Shown here piece by piece: positions 18,436 through 26,545 of a stretch of 64,000 nt of DNA (the stretch's first letter is position 1; the number at the start of each line of letters is the position of its first letter). Position numbers and translations under genes: made by a program. Origin of the DNA: CAVRRZ01 sp963723745 (GTDB lineage: Bacteria > Actinomycetota > Actinomycetes > Mycobacteriales > Geodermatophilaceae); contig CAVRRZ010000004.1 in assembly GCA_963723745.1 (NCBI GenBank), positions 804,201-868,200 on the forward strand, given 5' to 3'. The notes beneath the pieces were generated by a model. It was not told the DNA's origin and made no database searches. It saw only the letters and a program-made list of their open reading frames with translations.

Positions 18436-20433
18436 GTGCCTGCACCACGCACGACCCAGCGCGCCGCCGCGCCCCGACGGCCGGCTCCGCCGCGGACCGG
18501 CGCCCCCCGCACGACGTCGACCCGGAGCAGCTCACCCCGTACCGCCACCGCACCGAGGCCCGGTGCACCCGTCCGGCCCGTCCTCAGTGCTCGCGAGGCA
18601 CAGGCGCTGCGCGCGTTGCTCGCCGCCCGCCAGCAGGCCGCCGGTACCACTCCGCCCGGTACCGCAACCGCCGGCGCCACCGCGGGCACGCGTCGGCCGT
18701 CCGGCCCCGGCGCCCGGCCCCCCGCCCGTCGGACGACGACCGGCGGACGCCCGGCGACCCGTCGCGCCCCGGCCCGCCGCAGGAGCCGCCGTCCGGCCGC
18801 CGAGCGCACCGGAGCGTCGTGGTCGACCCGGTTCGCCGTCGTCACGGCGGGCGTCCTCGTGCTGCCGGTCCTGGCCGCGCTCGTCCTGCCTGGCGCCCCG
18901 ACGCCGCGGACGGACGACCCGGCCGACCTGACCCGCCTGGCAATGGCCACCCAGAGCACCCTCCTCGAGCAGGCCGACCGCTACCGCCGGCTCGAGAGCG
19001 AGCTCGCCCAGCGCTCGACGGAACTGGCCGGGGCGCGCCAGACCGAGCAGGCCGCCGCCCTGCGGGCCGAGGCCGAGCGCTCCGTCGTCGGCACGGCCGC
19101 CGCCGCCCTCTACCGGGCCGCGCCCGGCACCCGCACCCTCTCCGCGGCCGCGACCGGTGTCGCGGACACCGCCGGGGCGCTGTCCCGGGCAGCGGAAGCC
19201 GGCGCGGTCCTCGAGGAGGCCGCCCGGGGCGTGGCCGCCGCCGAGGAGCGGGTCGCCGCCGTGGCCGCTCGCGCCGAGAGCGTCCTCGCGCGCTCGCGTG
19301 CCCGCACCGTCGATCTCGATCCCGCCGTCGTCGCCGGCATCGCGGGGCTGGGCAGCACGCCGTCGGCCGGGCAGCAGCAGAACCGCAACCAGCGCGCCGT
19401 CGCCCGGTGGCAGCGCTACCTGACCACCCTCGCCGAGGCCGGGATCGAGCCGCCCGCCGCAGCCGACCTCCTCGACCCCGCCCGGCTGCCCGCGGGCCTC
19501 TCCCCGGCGCTGGACGAGGCGGGCGAGCCCCTGCCGGGCATCGCGTGGGCCGTCGTCGGCAACAGCCCGATCACCGTGCTGCCCGCGGAGACCATGACGG
19601 CCGTCAGCGGGGCGCTGTCGCAGGTGGGCAAGCCGTTCGTTCCGGGGGGCACCGGTCCCGACGGGTACGACTGCGGCGGGCTGACCTCGGCGTCCTGGCT
19701 GCTGGCCGGGTACGACGTGCCGACGACGCCGGCCGGGCAGTGGGCCCGCGGCGCCGCCGTGCCGGCGTCGCAGCTGCAGATCGGCGACCTGGTCCTCTCC
19801 CCCGGCGGCCTGGACGTCGGCCTGTACGTCGGCGGCGGCGAGGTGCTGGGCGCCTCGGCGGCCGGCTACCAGGTCGGCATCCGTTCGCTGCCCGAAGGCG
19901 CCTCCGCCGTCCGCGTGACCCTGCCGGCACCCGTCGAGCCCAACGCCGCGCTCCCCGCCGCCCACGGCACCCTGGCATGCGGCGCGCTGCCGCCGCCCCC
20001 GAAGTCCGCACCGACGGCGAGCCCCGCCTGGGGTGGCTGGACCAACGGCCAGATCCCGTCGGGCGTGCTGTGCCGGCTGGGCGTGTACTCGCACGCGCTG
20101 CGCTGCGACGCGGCCGCCGACTACCGGGCTCTGTCGGCCGCCTACGCCGACCGCTTCGGCGAGCGGCTGTGCATCACCGACTCGTACCGGTCGCTCTCCG
20201 CACAGGTGACCGCGTTCGCCCTCAAGCCACACCTGGCCGCCCTGCCGGGGACGTCCAACCACGGCTGGGCGCTCGCGGTCGATCTCTGCGGCGGCGTGAA
20301 CAGCTTCGGCACCCCGCAGTGGCGCTGGATGGCCGAGAACGCCGGCCGGTTCGGCTGGGTGCAGCCGCCGTGGGCCGGGCCGCGCGGCGAGAAGCCCGAG
20401 CCGTGGCACTGGGAGTACGGCGTCATCTCCTAG
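18436..20433 (+). CDS. Exported NlpC/P60-like plus VanY-type D,D-carboxypeptidase fusion
   Basis: A 665-residue envelope protein. A long basic, Ala/Pro/Arg-rich cytosolic N-terminus (1-130) precedes a membrane helix (FAVVTAGVLVLPVLAALVL), then a coiled coil (residues about 165-270). An NlpC/P60-like domain follows; its Cys is kept in GYDCGGLTSA but the usual HVGIY reads LDVGLYVG, so the catalytic His appears replaced by Asp. The last 130 residues are an M15B (VanY) peptidase with SYRSLSAQ, GTSNHGWALAVDLCGG (zinc ligands) and WHWEYG. Likely role: trimming D-Ala from peptidoglycan stems. The GTG at 18436 has GGGGGA upstream. Its last codons are the attachment site of the integrated element. Confidence 0.85.
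   Translation: MPAPRTTQRAAAPRRPAPPRTGAPRTTSTRSSSPRTATAPRPGAPVRPVLSAREAQALRALLAARQQAAGTTPPGTATAGATAGTRRPSGPGARPPARRTTTGGRPATRRAPARRRSRRPAAERTGASWSTRFAVVTAGVLVLPVLAALVLPGAPTPRTDDPADLTRLAMATQSTLLEQADRYRRLESELAQRSTELAGARQTEQAAALRAEAERSVVGTAAAALYRAAPGTRTLSAAATGVADTAGALSRAAEAGAVLEEAARGVAAAEERVAAVAARAESVLARSRARTVDLDPAVVAGIAGLGSTPSAGQQQNRNQRAVARWQRYLTTLAEAGIEPPAAADLLDPARLPAGLSPALDEAGEPLPGIAWAVVGNSPITVLPAETMTAVSGALSQVGKPFVPGGTGPDGYDCGGLTSASWLLAGYDVPTTPAGQWARGAAVPASQLQIGDLVLSPGGLDVGLYVGGGEVLGASAAGYQVGIRSLPEGASAVRVTLPAPVEPNAALPAAHGTLACGALPPPPKSAPTASPAWGGWTNGQIPSGVLCRLGVYSHALRCDAAADYRALSAAYADRFGERLCITDSYRSLSAQVTAFALKPHLAALPGTSNHGWALAVDLCGGVNSFGTPQWRWMAENAGRFGWVQPPWAGPRGEKPEPWHWEYGVIS
20414..20431. repeat. 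Left attachment site core (attL)
   Basis: AGTACGGCGTCATCTCCT occurs here and again, base for base, at 33893-33910. This copy codes for the end of the NlpC/P60-VanY protein (GVIS). Flanking bases differ on both sides, so 18 bp is the exact core. The integrase gene lies 100 bases inside. Confidence 0.88.
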
Positions 20434-20476
20434 ACTCCCCCCTTTCGTGCAGGTCAGCGCTGCGCTGACTTCTCCG

Positions 20477-20494
20477 ATGGCACCGTGATGGCAC
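20477..20494. promoter_or_regulatory. Paired ATGGCAC repeats, left arm
   Basis: ATGGCAC occurs twice with 4 bases between, about 45 bases inside attL. The same pair with the same spacing occurs at 33770-33787, inside attR. They look like integrase arm-type or excisionase sites. Confidence 0.6.
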
Positions 20495-20531
20495 AGAGCC
20501 ACGCTTCATCGACGGCGCGGCGGGTGCGGTC

Positions 20532-21590
20532 CTAGGAGTCGGGCATCAAGTGGCCGTAGGTCTTGAGGACCAGCATCGCGTTCTCGTGTCCGAGGCGTTC
20601 GGCCACCGCGACGACGGACTCGCCGGCCGCGAGCAGCACGCTCGCGTAGTGGTGTCGCAGGTCGTGCGTCGTCGTTCCCGTGGGCAGCCCGGCACGCTTC
20701 GCCGCCGCCGCGAACACCCGGGAGCCGTAGACCTCTGGCCAGTAGACGACCCCCGCGCTGGACGTGAAAATCGACCCGTCGTCGCCCGGCGGGAACTCCG
20801 CGAGGTGTGCCGCCAAGGCGTCTGCGACGACCCGGGGCAACGGCACCGTCCGCCGTGACCGTGGGGTCTTCGGCGCGACCCGCTCCTGCGTCTTGGGTCC
20901 GATCTGCCACTCGATGCGGACGGTTCGCCGGAGGAAGTCGACGTCCTCGACCCGCAGGGCCAGCAGCTCCCCGATTCGCAGACCGAGCCCGGCCTGAGTG
21001 ATCACCATCGCCCGGTACCGCGCGGGCACGGTGTCGGCAATTTCCAATACCTGCTCGACGGTCAACGGCACGACACGCTCACGGTCCGCTCGAGGAAGCT
21101 GCACCCGGACCACCGGAGACGAGGCAACCAGCCGGTCCAGGACTGCGTTCGAGTACACCGATCGCAGCAACGACACGAGTGCGCGCAGGGTCGTCGGGGC
21201 GAGCACCTGCGCCCGGTCACTGGCCCAGGCCTGCACCTCGGACGGGCGGACCGCGGACAACCGCCGGCCCCCCAGCCGCGTGCCGACGATGTGCGTCTCG
21301 ATCATGCTCGACACTCTGCGGGCCGACGACGGACGGTGCGGCCGAGACGCTGCCCATGCCCGCGCGTACTCCGCGACGGTCGTCCGGTCGGTGTGGTCGA
21401 CGTACTGCCCGCGGATCTTGTCGGCCTCGACGGTGGCCGCGAACCGATCGGCGTCGCCCTTCTTGCCGAACGTCTTCTTGCGCTGTCGCCCGTCAGGGTC
21501 GCGGAAGCGGACGTCGTAGACCTTGACCTCTCGGCCGGAGCGCCGCGTCGGTCGGGCCTCAATCCTGGCCATCGTCGCCCTCGTCGACAT
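20532..21590 (-). CDS. int: Tyrosine-family site-specific integrase
   Basis: A 352-residue phage integrase that would recombine the element with the chromosome. An N-terminal arm-binding domain (VKVYDVRFRDPDGRQRKKTFGKKGDADRF) is followed by a SAM-like core-binding domain (TVAEYARAWAAS onward) and the catalytic domain with Arg in AGLGLRIGELLALRVEDVD, H-x-x-R in THDLRHHYAS, H in ERLGHENA and the nucleophile Tyr in LKTYGHLMPDS. All catalytic residues are present. The start could also be the ATG at 21572 (MARIEARP). It points towards attL. Upstream, the next phage gene is truncated, so a deletion has brought the two together. Confidence 0.93.
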   Translation of the reverse strand: MSTRATMARIEARPTRRSGREVKVYDVRFRDPDGRQRKKTFGKKGDADRFAATVEADKIRGQYVDHTDRTTVAEYARAWAASRPHRPSSARRVSSMIETHIVGTRLGGRRLSAVRPSEVQAWASDRAQVLAPTTLRALVSLLRSVYSNAVLDRLVASSPVVRVQLPRADRERVVPLTVEQVLEIADTVPARYRAMVITQAGLGLRIGELLALRVEDVDFLRRTVRIEWQIGPKTQERVAPKTPRSRRTVPLPRVVADALAAHLAEFPPGDDGSIFTSSAGVVYWPEVYGSRVFAAAAKRAGLPTGTTTHDLRHHYASVLLAAGESVVAVAERLGHENAMLVLKTYGHLMPDS

Positions 21591-21679
21591 GGGCGAGTTC
21601 GTCCGGCAGTTCCCCCGGATCTAGACCTCGGGCACGAATGCGGTCTCGAATGTAGTGAAGGCGTCAGCAGGGTCGCCTC

Positions 21680-22420
21680 CATGGTGGGGATGCCCGGCTA
21701 CGCGAAGGGTGGGCTCGTCGGCGACCGCGTCGCCCGCATCAACCTGGACTTCAACAACGACTCCGTCGTCAGCGCCATGCGTGGCGCCGCCCGGCAGATC
21801 GTCACGAACCTGAAGACGATGTTCGAGCCGGGCACCGGCATGGTGGGCGCGCTGAACTGGGCGCGGTCGCAGGTCGGCAAGCCCTACCTGTGGGGCGGGG
21901 CGGGCCCTGGCGGCTACGACTGCTCCGGATTCATGGCTGCGATCACCAACGTGATCCGCGGCCGTTCCCCCTACGCGCGCCTCGGCTCCACGGCGACGAT
22001 GCCGTGGCCGGGGTTCAAGTCGGGGATGTTCGGCCAGTTCCAGATCGGCAACTCCCGCGGCGGCAAGTTCGGCATCGGCCACATGGCCGGCACCCTGCTC
22101 GGCGTCAACGTGGAGTCCGCGGGCGGTGTCGGTGTCCGGGTCGGCCGATCCCCCCGCGGCGCCGGTGACGGCATCTTCAACGAGCGCTACTCGATGGCTA
22201 CGACCGGGGCGGGCTCCTGCCGCCCGGCTACACGCTCGCCTACAACGGCACTGGTAAGCCGGAGACGATTCGCACCGCCGAGCAGGAGGCCGCGCTGCAC
22301 CGGCCCTTCGAGGTTCACTTCCACATCAACGGCGTCGACTTCTCCAAGCAGGGTGACCGGCGGAAGGTCGTCGCCGAGATCCACCGCGAACTCGTGACCC
22401 TGGAGCGTGGACGTAAATGA
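21680..22420 (+). pseudogene. Phage tape-measure C-terminal fragment with NlpC/P60 domain, frameshifted
   Basis: The frame begins abruptly with MVGMPGYAKGG, a tape-measure-type Gly-rich motif, and carries an NlpC/P60-like segment (NWARSQVGKPYLWGGAGPGGYDCSGFMAA). Near 22195, after NERYS, the protein continues in another frame (DGYDRGGLLPPGYTLAYNG), ending in EIHRELVTLERGRK with TGA at 22418-22420. That tail is typical of tail tape-measure proteins. So it is truncated at the 5' end and broken by a one-frame shift. The NlpC part would help penetrate host peptidoglycan. Its end overlaps the next start (ATGA). Confidence 0.8.
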
Positions 22421-22803
22421 CTAACCGGACCGCCTACCTGCGGGCTCTTGCCGAGCAGGCTCACGGCGACCTGATGCCGTTGACTGAACGGATCAGAGCC
22501 CTCGCCGATCAGGCCGCCGACGGCGCCGACGCTCAGCGCATCCGGGACGAACTGGCTGTTCTCGACACGGAGTCAGGGACGACCGCGGGGCGCATCTTCG
22601 ACTACGTCCAGACCGGGAACCTCAACAAGCGGACCAGGAGGCTGCTCGAGGACGTCGCGGGCTTCGTCGCCTACAACGAGGAGATGGCCAAGCTCGTCCA
22701 GCGCCGGCTGGACGGGCAGGGCATCACGGACGGCATCGACTATGACGCCTACGAGGCGGCCAAGAAGGCGATCGTCGAAGCGTTCGGGTCTAGCCCGGAG
22801 TAG
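22417..22803 (+). CDS. Phage tail-region protein, function unknown
   Basis: A 128-residue, mostly helical, charged protein starting with an ATG that overlaps the tape-measure stop (ATGA), so it is coupled to it as phage genes usually are. Visible segments include AEQAHGDLMPLTERIRALADQ, RIRDELAVLDTESGTT and EEMAKLVQRRLDGQGITDGIDYDAYEAAKKAIVEAF. I recognise no named family. Its coding frame is intact. Confidence 0.65.
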   Translation: MTNRTAYLRALAEQAHGDLMPLTERIRALADQAADGADAQRIRDELAVLDTESGTTAGRIFDYVQTGNLNKRTRRLLEDVAGFVAYNEEMAKLVQRRLDGQGITDGIDYDAYEAAKKAIVEAFGSSPE

Positions 22804-22884
22804 GGCTCGTGAAGGTAGGCGATCCCTTCCGCGGCCGATGATCCGGTACGGTCCAGTCCCACCTCGGGGAATGGGGGACCTGTC

Positions 22885-23556
22885 ATGCGGCGACGCACGC
22901 TGCTATGCCTGGCTGCTGGGCTCGCGCTGACCGGGTGCGGAGGGAACGAGCCAAACAGGTCCTCCGCGCCGGAGTTGCCGGAGACATCCGCGGCCGAATC
23001 GACCGAGGAGTGCGTTGGCTACGGCTGCAGCCCGGAGCAGGACGCCGAGCTGAACGCCGCCGAGTCGGAGGCCAACGCGGAGCCGACCGGACCTGAGCGG
23101 AATGACCGCGGCAACATCGAGAAGGAACTTGGTGAGGAAGGCGGCTTCACCGATCTGGCGACCGGCGAGACGACCGTCACCTTCGCAATCGACAAGATCA
23201 CGCCCAACTTCGCGTGCACCGGCGAGTTCGCAGACCCACCGGAGAGAGGCCACTTCGTCGCCATCGATCTGCGCATGGCTACCGCCCCCGCCCCGACCTT
23301 CGATGCCGAGCTGTACTTCACCGTCAGCTCGTACGACTTCAAGTTCATCGGCTCCGACGGCGTGACCGTCGGTGACCTCGGGACGTATGCCACGTACGGG
23401 TGCCTGGCTGACGGCCAAGAGTTCACTACGGACGCGCTCGCGCCGAGCCAGAAGTACATGGGCAAGATCGTCCTCGACGTCCCGGAAGCCTCCGGCACCC
23501 TTATGTACCTGCCGTCCGCAACTGGAGGCACGAGCGGCTGGGAGTGGGAGTTCTAG
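22885..23556 (+). CDS. Lipoprotein, DUF4352-like
   Basis: A 223-residue secreted lipoprotein. The signal peptide ends in the lipobox LTGC (Cys18), followed by a Ser/Glu/Pro-rich linker, then a beta-rich domain (about 90-223) with TVTFAIDKITPN, GHFVAIDLRMATAP and QKYMGKIVLDVPEASGTLMY, typical of DUF4352-type immunoglobulin-like domains found in actinobacterial lipoproteins and prophage cargo. It is probably a lysogenic conversion gene. The TAG stop shares CTAG with the convergent gene. Confidence 0.75.
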   Translation: MRRRTLLCLAAGLALTGCGGNEPNRSSAPELPETSAAESTEECVGYGCSPEQDAELNAAESEANAEPTGPERNDRGNIEKELGEEGGFTDLATGETTVTFAIDKITPNFACTGEFADPPERGHFVAIDLRMATAPAPTFDAELYFTVSSYDFKFIGSDGVTVGDLGTYATYGCLADGQEFTTDALAPSQKYMGKIVLDVPEASGTLMYLPSATGGTSGWEWEF

Positions 23557-24029
23557 AGGCGATAGGTCCACTCCCGAACGGCCCCATCCGGTGTTCCGCG
23601 CCAGCGGACCACGAGACCCTCGTCCCCGGCGTCGAAGTCCCTTGTGCTCGCACCGACACGCACACCGTCGCCGCTGCGCACCGCCTCGCCCGCCACATCG
23701 GGGATGCCAACGACGCGGGCGCCAGGGCTGACGTCCACGTGGACGTCGAAAGCGGTGCTGTCGCCGGCGTTCCACAGCTTGAGCACGGCGTCGCCTTCAC
23801 GCTCCGGCCGCCACACCACGGCACGCAGTTCGGCCTCCTCGAGCCGGCGCTGTTCCTCGCGCTCGGCCACGCCCGCCGAGCGAGCGGCGGCCTCCGCGGA
23901 CTGCTCTGAGGCCGACGCGGAGCGCCTGGCTGCCTTGGTTGCCTGCCAACTGAAATACCCCGCCCCCGCCGCGACCATCAGGGCAAGACAGGCGATCAGG
24001 AACCCGGCGGCGTCAAGGTCGGTGGGCAC
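23553..24029 (-). CDS. Membrane-anchored hypothetical protein
   Basis: About 158 residues from the GTG at 24029 (an ATG at 24098 would add 23). An N-terminal membrane helix (AAGFLIACLALMVAAGAGYFSW) is followed by an Ala/Ser/Glu-rich coiled coil (ATKAARRSASASEQSAEAAARSAG) and a strand-rich C-terminal domain containing LKLWNAGDSTAFDVHVDVSPGA and LVVRWRGTPDGAVREW. That last region looks like the immune-type beta domain seen in many actinobacterial phage membrane proteins. Function is unknown. Confidence 0.6.
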   Translation of the reverse strand: MPTDLDAAGFLIACLALMVAAGAGYFSWQATKAARRSASASEQSAEAAARSAGVAEREEQRRLEEAELRAVVWRPEREGDAVLKLWNAGDSTAFDVHVDVSPGARVVGIPDVAGEAVRSGDGVRVGASTRDFDAGDEGLVVRWRGTPDGAVREWTYRL

Positions 24030-24117
24030 GGCCTCATCCAAGCGATCGGACGGCGGCCGTGCAGCGCCGCGAGACTCGGCGCTGCAATCCGGCTGCATCG
24101 ACTTGTAGCCTTCGCTC

Positions 24118-24255
24118 GTGCCGCCAGAGAAGAACCAGGTGCCTCAGCCGCCGCGGGACCCCAAGCCGGCGCCTCGCGAGTTTCCACCCGCGAGAAAGCC
24201 CGAGAAGAAGGCTGGACAGCCGCCGCCGGAGAGACGGATTCCGCGGAAGCGCTAG
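24118..24255 (+). CDS. Small Pro/Lys-rich protein
   Basis: A 45-residue frame from GTG at 24118 to TAG, very rich in Pro, Lys and Arg (PPRDPKPAPREFPPARKPEK). It is too short for usual gene calls. Strong amino-acid bias in one frame and placement between two convergent-overlap partners argue for a real gene, but I recognise no family. The stop shares CTAG with the next, convergent gene. Confidence 0.4.
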   Translation: MPPEKNQVPQPPRDPKPAPREFPPARKPEKKAGQPPPERRIPRKR

Positions 24256-24710
24256 GCGGCTACCGTGACGGCCCCAACCGCAGCCACGACCTCCACGGCT
24301 AGCAGAAAACACATCGCGGTGTATGCGTTGACTAGTCGGGCAAGCTTTGGCTCGTTGTCCTTGTGGCTGTCATTCAGGTCCCGGGCCCAGTTGTAAGCCA
24401 CATCTAGGGCCGATACCTCCTCGACGTCTTGATGCCGCACTCGCTCTAGCATGGGATCGATCTCATGTGCGAAGTCGAACGACCGCGGCCAACAGATCCA
24501 TACCGTGAGCATGGCGCTCAACGCCAGGGAAGCGAGAGCGACCCAGACAGCCCACGGGGCTGCTTCCTCTCGCGCCCCGAAAATGCCAGTGATGATGCCG
24601 CCCGCAGAGAGCACACCGAGGGCGCGAACTCGGAGCGTGTCCAAGCTGGCCTCCTGGCGAGCCAGCAGTCTTGCGCTCTCCGCCCAGACCAGCTCATAGG
24701 GTTCCGGCAA
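24252..24710 (-). CDS. Small membrane protein with coiled N-terminus
   Basis: A 152-residue protein. A soluble helix (EPYELVWAESARLLARQEASLDTLRVRALGVLSAGG) leads into a hairpin of two membrane helices (VLSAGGIITGIFGA and AVWVALASLALSAMLTVWICW), a cytosolic helical part (AHEIDPMLERVRHQDVEEVSALDVAYNWARDLND), and a C-terminal membrane helix (AMCFLLAVEVVAAVGAVTV). Such soluble-helix plus paired-helix proteins occur in actinobacterial prophages; some resemble the SLATT-like effector proteins of defence systems. The resemblance is of layout only. Confidence 0.6.
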   Translation of the reverse strand: MPEPYELVWAESARLLARQEASLDTLRVRALGVLSAGGIITGIFGAREEAAPWAVWVALASLALSAMLTVWICWPRSFDFAHEIDPMLERVRHQDVEEVSALDVAYNWARDLNDSHKDNEPKLARLVNAYTAMCFLLAVEVVAAVGAVTVAA

Positions 24711-24719
24711 GGCGCCCCC

Positions 24720-24851
24720 TCACTGTTCGTCCGCCAACCGCTTCTTCCATGGTTCATCTTTGCCTTTCGCCGTGCGGAAGCAACGAGTGGGCGCGCCTCC
24801 GCACCCAGGACATCCGCTCGTGACGTCATAGCCGCCAGCCCGTCCGGCCAT
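24720..24851 (-). CDS. Possible small CxxC protein
   Basis: A 43-residue frame from ATG 24851 with a CPGCGG knuckle and one further Cys (APTRCFRT), ending KKRLADEQ. Short zinc-knuckle proteins are common in actinophages and this sits 9 bases from the membrane protein gene. Only two or three Cys are present, so zinc binding is uncertain. Confidence 0.3.
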   Translation of the reverse strand: MAGRAGGYDVTSGCPGCGGAPTRCFRTAKGKDEPWKKRLADEQ

Positions 24852-24966
24852 GGCGGTCCCTACGTGCGCGGCGCGGGACGCCTCCCTCGAGTGCGCCCTG
24901 GCCGCCGGCGAGCGACGAGGGGATCCGGGGCGCGACGCGTCCGGATGAGCGGCGGCACGCCGTCGA

Positions 24967-25407
24967 TCAGGCTGGACAAAGCGACGAGATTGCCACTCCC
25001 ACAAAGACCGCGGCGTCATCTGGTTCGAAGCCGGCGGAAGTTAGGGCATCCGTAGCATTCGCCAAGTTCCCCAAATTGCATATCGCGATTCCGAGCTCGA
25101 GTGCCTCGTCCGTGGACCCTGCATAACGCAGCAACTGCTCTTGGCCGGCCTGCGTGAGGAAAGCAGCTTGCTGTCCTTGGCTCGGACCCCCACCAGAACG
25201 GGCGGCCAGCTCGACTAGGTCCGCGGTCGTTAGGTCGCGACCAAAAGAGGGCACCGGCTCGGCCGTTCGCGCAACCTCGCGCTGAATAGCGTCGAGCGCC
25301 ATCGAACTTGCATCGGCCGAGTCCGTCGAGGATTGGCATCCCGTGGCCGCGACAAGGGTTGCGGGTAAGGCGACAGCCCATACTCCTGCACCGCGACGCC
25401 AGCTCAT
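24967..25407 (-). CDS. DUF732-like lipoprotein
   Basis: A 146-residue secreted protein with a signal sequence ending in ATGC (Cys24, lipobox-like). The C-terminal part has the DUF732 pattern: a Cys (AICNLG), a following two-helix stretch (TDALTSAGFEPDDAAVFVGVAI) and a closing Cys (SSLCPA), expected to form a disulfide. DUF732 proteins are widespread, small, secreted actinobacterial proteins of unknown role, often carried by prophages. Confidence 0.65.
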   Translation of the reverse strand: MSWRRGAGVWAVALPATLVAATGCQSSTDSADASSMALDAIQREVARTAEPVPSFGRDLTTADLVELAARSGGGPSQGQQAAFLTQAGQEQLLRYAGSTDEALELGIAICNLGNLANATDALTSAGFEPDDAAVFVGVAISSLCPA

Positions 25408-25445
25408 AGTTAGGCACCGTAGCGCCCGTCCGACCGTAAAACGAG

Positions 25446-25482
25446 ACCGAGCCCCGACGACTACGGATCGCCGGGGCTCGGT
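25446..25482. terminator. Strong hairpin, probable terminator
   Basis: An 11-bp perfect stem (ACCGAGCCCCG at 25446-25456 and its complement at 25472-25482) with a 15-base loop. On the minus strand it is followed by CTCGTTTT, so it suits the gene ending at 25498; on the plus strand GCTTCTT follows. Confidence 0.75.
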
Positions 25483-25497
25483 GCTTCTTGCGGTTCC

Positions 25498-25785
25498 CTA
25501 GATGGCCACGGACGGCTGCGTCTCAATGGTTGGCCTAGCGGTCGACTCGGCGGCGTGGGCAGGCGCCTGCGTGACGTCTTCGCCGTCCGCTTCGACGGTC
25601 GCTGCCCACTCAAACCAGGTTCGTCCGCGCAGGCTGGGGGCTTCGATGGACCCCTCGACTGCCAGCGTCGTCCAGTCCGGCGTCGTGCCTCCGGCGACGG
25701 CCATGACCCTCAACTGTCCGCGGAGGCCCACCACCGCTCGCTCGCGGTGAACGTATGGCAGTACGGCACTCGCCCGGTACTTCAT
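25498..25785 (-). CDS. Hypothetical phage-cargo protein
   Basis: A 95-residue protein beginning MKYRASAVLPYVHRERAVVGLRG, with a strand-rich middle (DWTTLAVEGSIEAPSLRGRTWFEWAATVEAD) and a disordered tail. It is followed by a strong hairpin. I do not recognise a family. Frame integrity and codon bias support a real gene. Confidence 0.5.
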   Translation of the reverse strand: MKYRASAVLPYVHRERAVVGLRGQLRVMAVAGGTTPDWTTLAVEGSIEAPSLRGRTWFEWAATVEADGEDVTQAPAHAAESTARPTIETQPSVAI

Positions 25786-25801
25786 CTGTCGAGGGGTGGC
25801 C

Positions 25802-25894
25802 GCGGAGTCGCCGGCTCACACCGACGCGAGAGTGCACGTCACCTATGGGGGCGTGCTCAAACAGCTGGCCGCCGACGAGCGCGAGGGGATCTAG
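25802..25894 (+). pseudogene. Possible tail of a second tyrosine recombinase
   Basis: A 30-codon frame to TAG reading HTDARVHVTYGGVLKQLAADE resembles the last residues of tyrosine recombinases (GHTDp..TxxxYahvLkq..xDE), including the nucleophile-Tyr context. Nothing upstream in frame supports a longer gene. Could be chance. Confidence 0.3.
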
Positions 25895-25981
25895 GGCGGG
25901 ACGCTGCCGAACGAGCGTCGGGAGATGAGGCCCCCGCCGCAGCTTGATGCTCGCCGGACAGGTCGTGAGAAGGTCGCCACC

Positions 25982-26218
25982 GTGACGTTGCGATTCTCGG
26001 GGCACGCCAAGCGCCGCATGGCTTCCCGCCGTATCACGGCCGAGGAGATCGCGGACGCGCTCGCCGTCCCGGAGACCACGCACCCGGCGCGGGATAACCC
26101 GAACGAGGCAACCGTGGTGTTCGGGCGTACCTCTTCCGGGCGTCGACTCAAGGTGATCGTGCGCGTGGACGATAACGAGTACGTCATCACCGTCGCCGAC
26201 CGAGACAGCGAGGCGTAG
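25982..26218 (+). CDS. DUF4258 domain protein
   Basis: A 78-residue protein from the GTG at 25982. LRFSGHAKRRMASRRITAEEI opens a DUF4258 domain (a RelE/ParE-like fold family), closing with GRRLKVIVRVDDNEYVITVADRDSEA. It is followed 9 bases later by a DUF2283 gene; DUF4258-DUF2283 pairs recur in bacteria and are widely treated as putative type II toxin-antitoxin modules, with DUF4258 as the toxin-like partner. No activity is proven here. Confidence 0.8.
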   Translation: MTLRFSGHAKRRMASRRITAEEIADALAVPETTHPARDNPNEATVVFGRTSSGRRLKVIVRVDDNEYVITVADRDSEA

Positions 26219-26227
26219 CCTTCCATC

Positions 26228-26479
26228 ATGCTGGTCCAGTACGACACCGAGGCGGTAGCCACCTACGTCGAGCTTGTCGACGGGGCCACTGTCGCGCGCA
26301 CAGTCGAGGTCTCGGACCTCGTCATGGTGGACGTGGACGCACACGACCGGCCGGTTGGCGTGGAGTTCGTTGTTCCCCCCCGGCTGATCACCGATGAGAT
26401 GCTGTCTGCACTCGCCGGACGGTTCCCCGACCTCAAGGACCTGGCCGTCCACAAGGACTGGTTGTTCGCCTCCTGCTGA
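26228..26479 (+). CDS. DUF2283 domain protein, putative antitoxin partner
   Basis: An 83-residue acidic protein starting MLVQYDTEAVATYVELVDG, then VARTVEVSDLVMVDVDAHDRPVGVEF, which is the DUF2283 signature (Tyr-rich strand, then D..g..vGIEf). It follows the DUF4258 gene by 9 bases. DUF2283 partners are small, acidic and proposed as antitoxins. ATG at 26228. Confidence 0.8.
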   Translation: MLVQYDTEAVATYVELVDGATVARTVEVSDLVMVDVDAHDRPVGVEFVVPPRLITDEMLSALAGRFPDLKDLAVHKDWLFASC

Positions 26480-26495
26480 CCCCCTGGCATACCGA

Positions 26496-26534
26496 ACCCC
26501 CTTGAAAGTCGCTTAGAACGGCTCTGAGGGGGGT
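26496..26534. terminator. Imperfect C/G-rich hairpin between convergent genes
   Basis: ACCCCCT (26496-26502) can pair with AGGGGGGT (26527-26534), followed by CGTCTTTCT on the plus strand. It lies between the DUF2283 gene and the converging HTH gene and probably serves as terminator. Confidence 0.45.
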
Positions 26535-26545
26535 CGTCTTTCTCG

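Noticed and set aside
20414..20431. Attachment site at a tRNA gene
   Set aside because: No cloverleaf can be drawn around either copy. The core codes for the end of the NlpC/P60-VanY protein.
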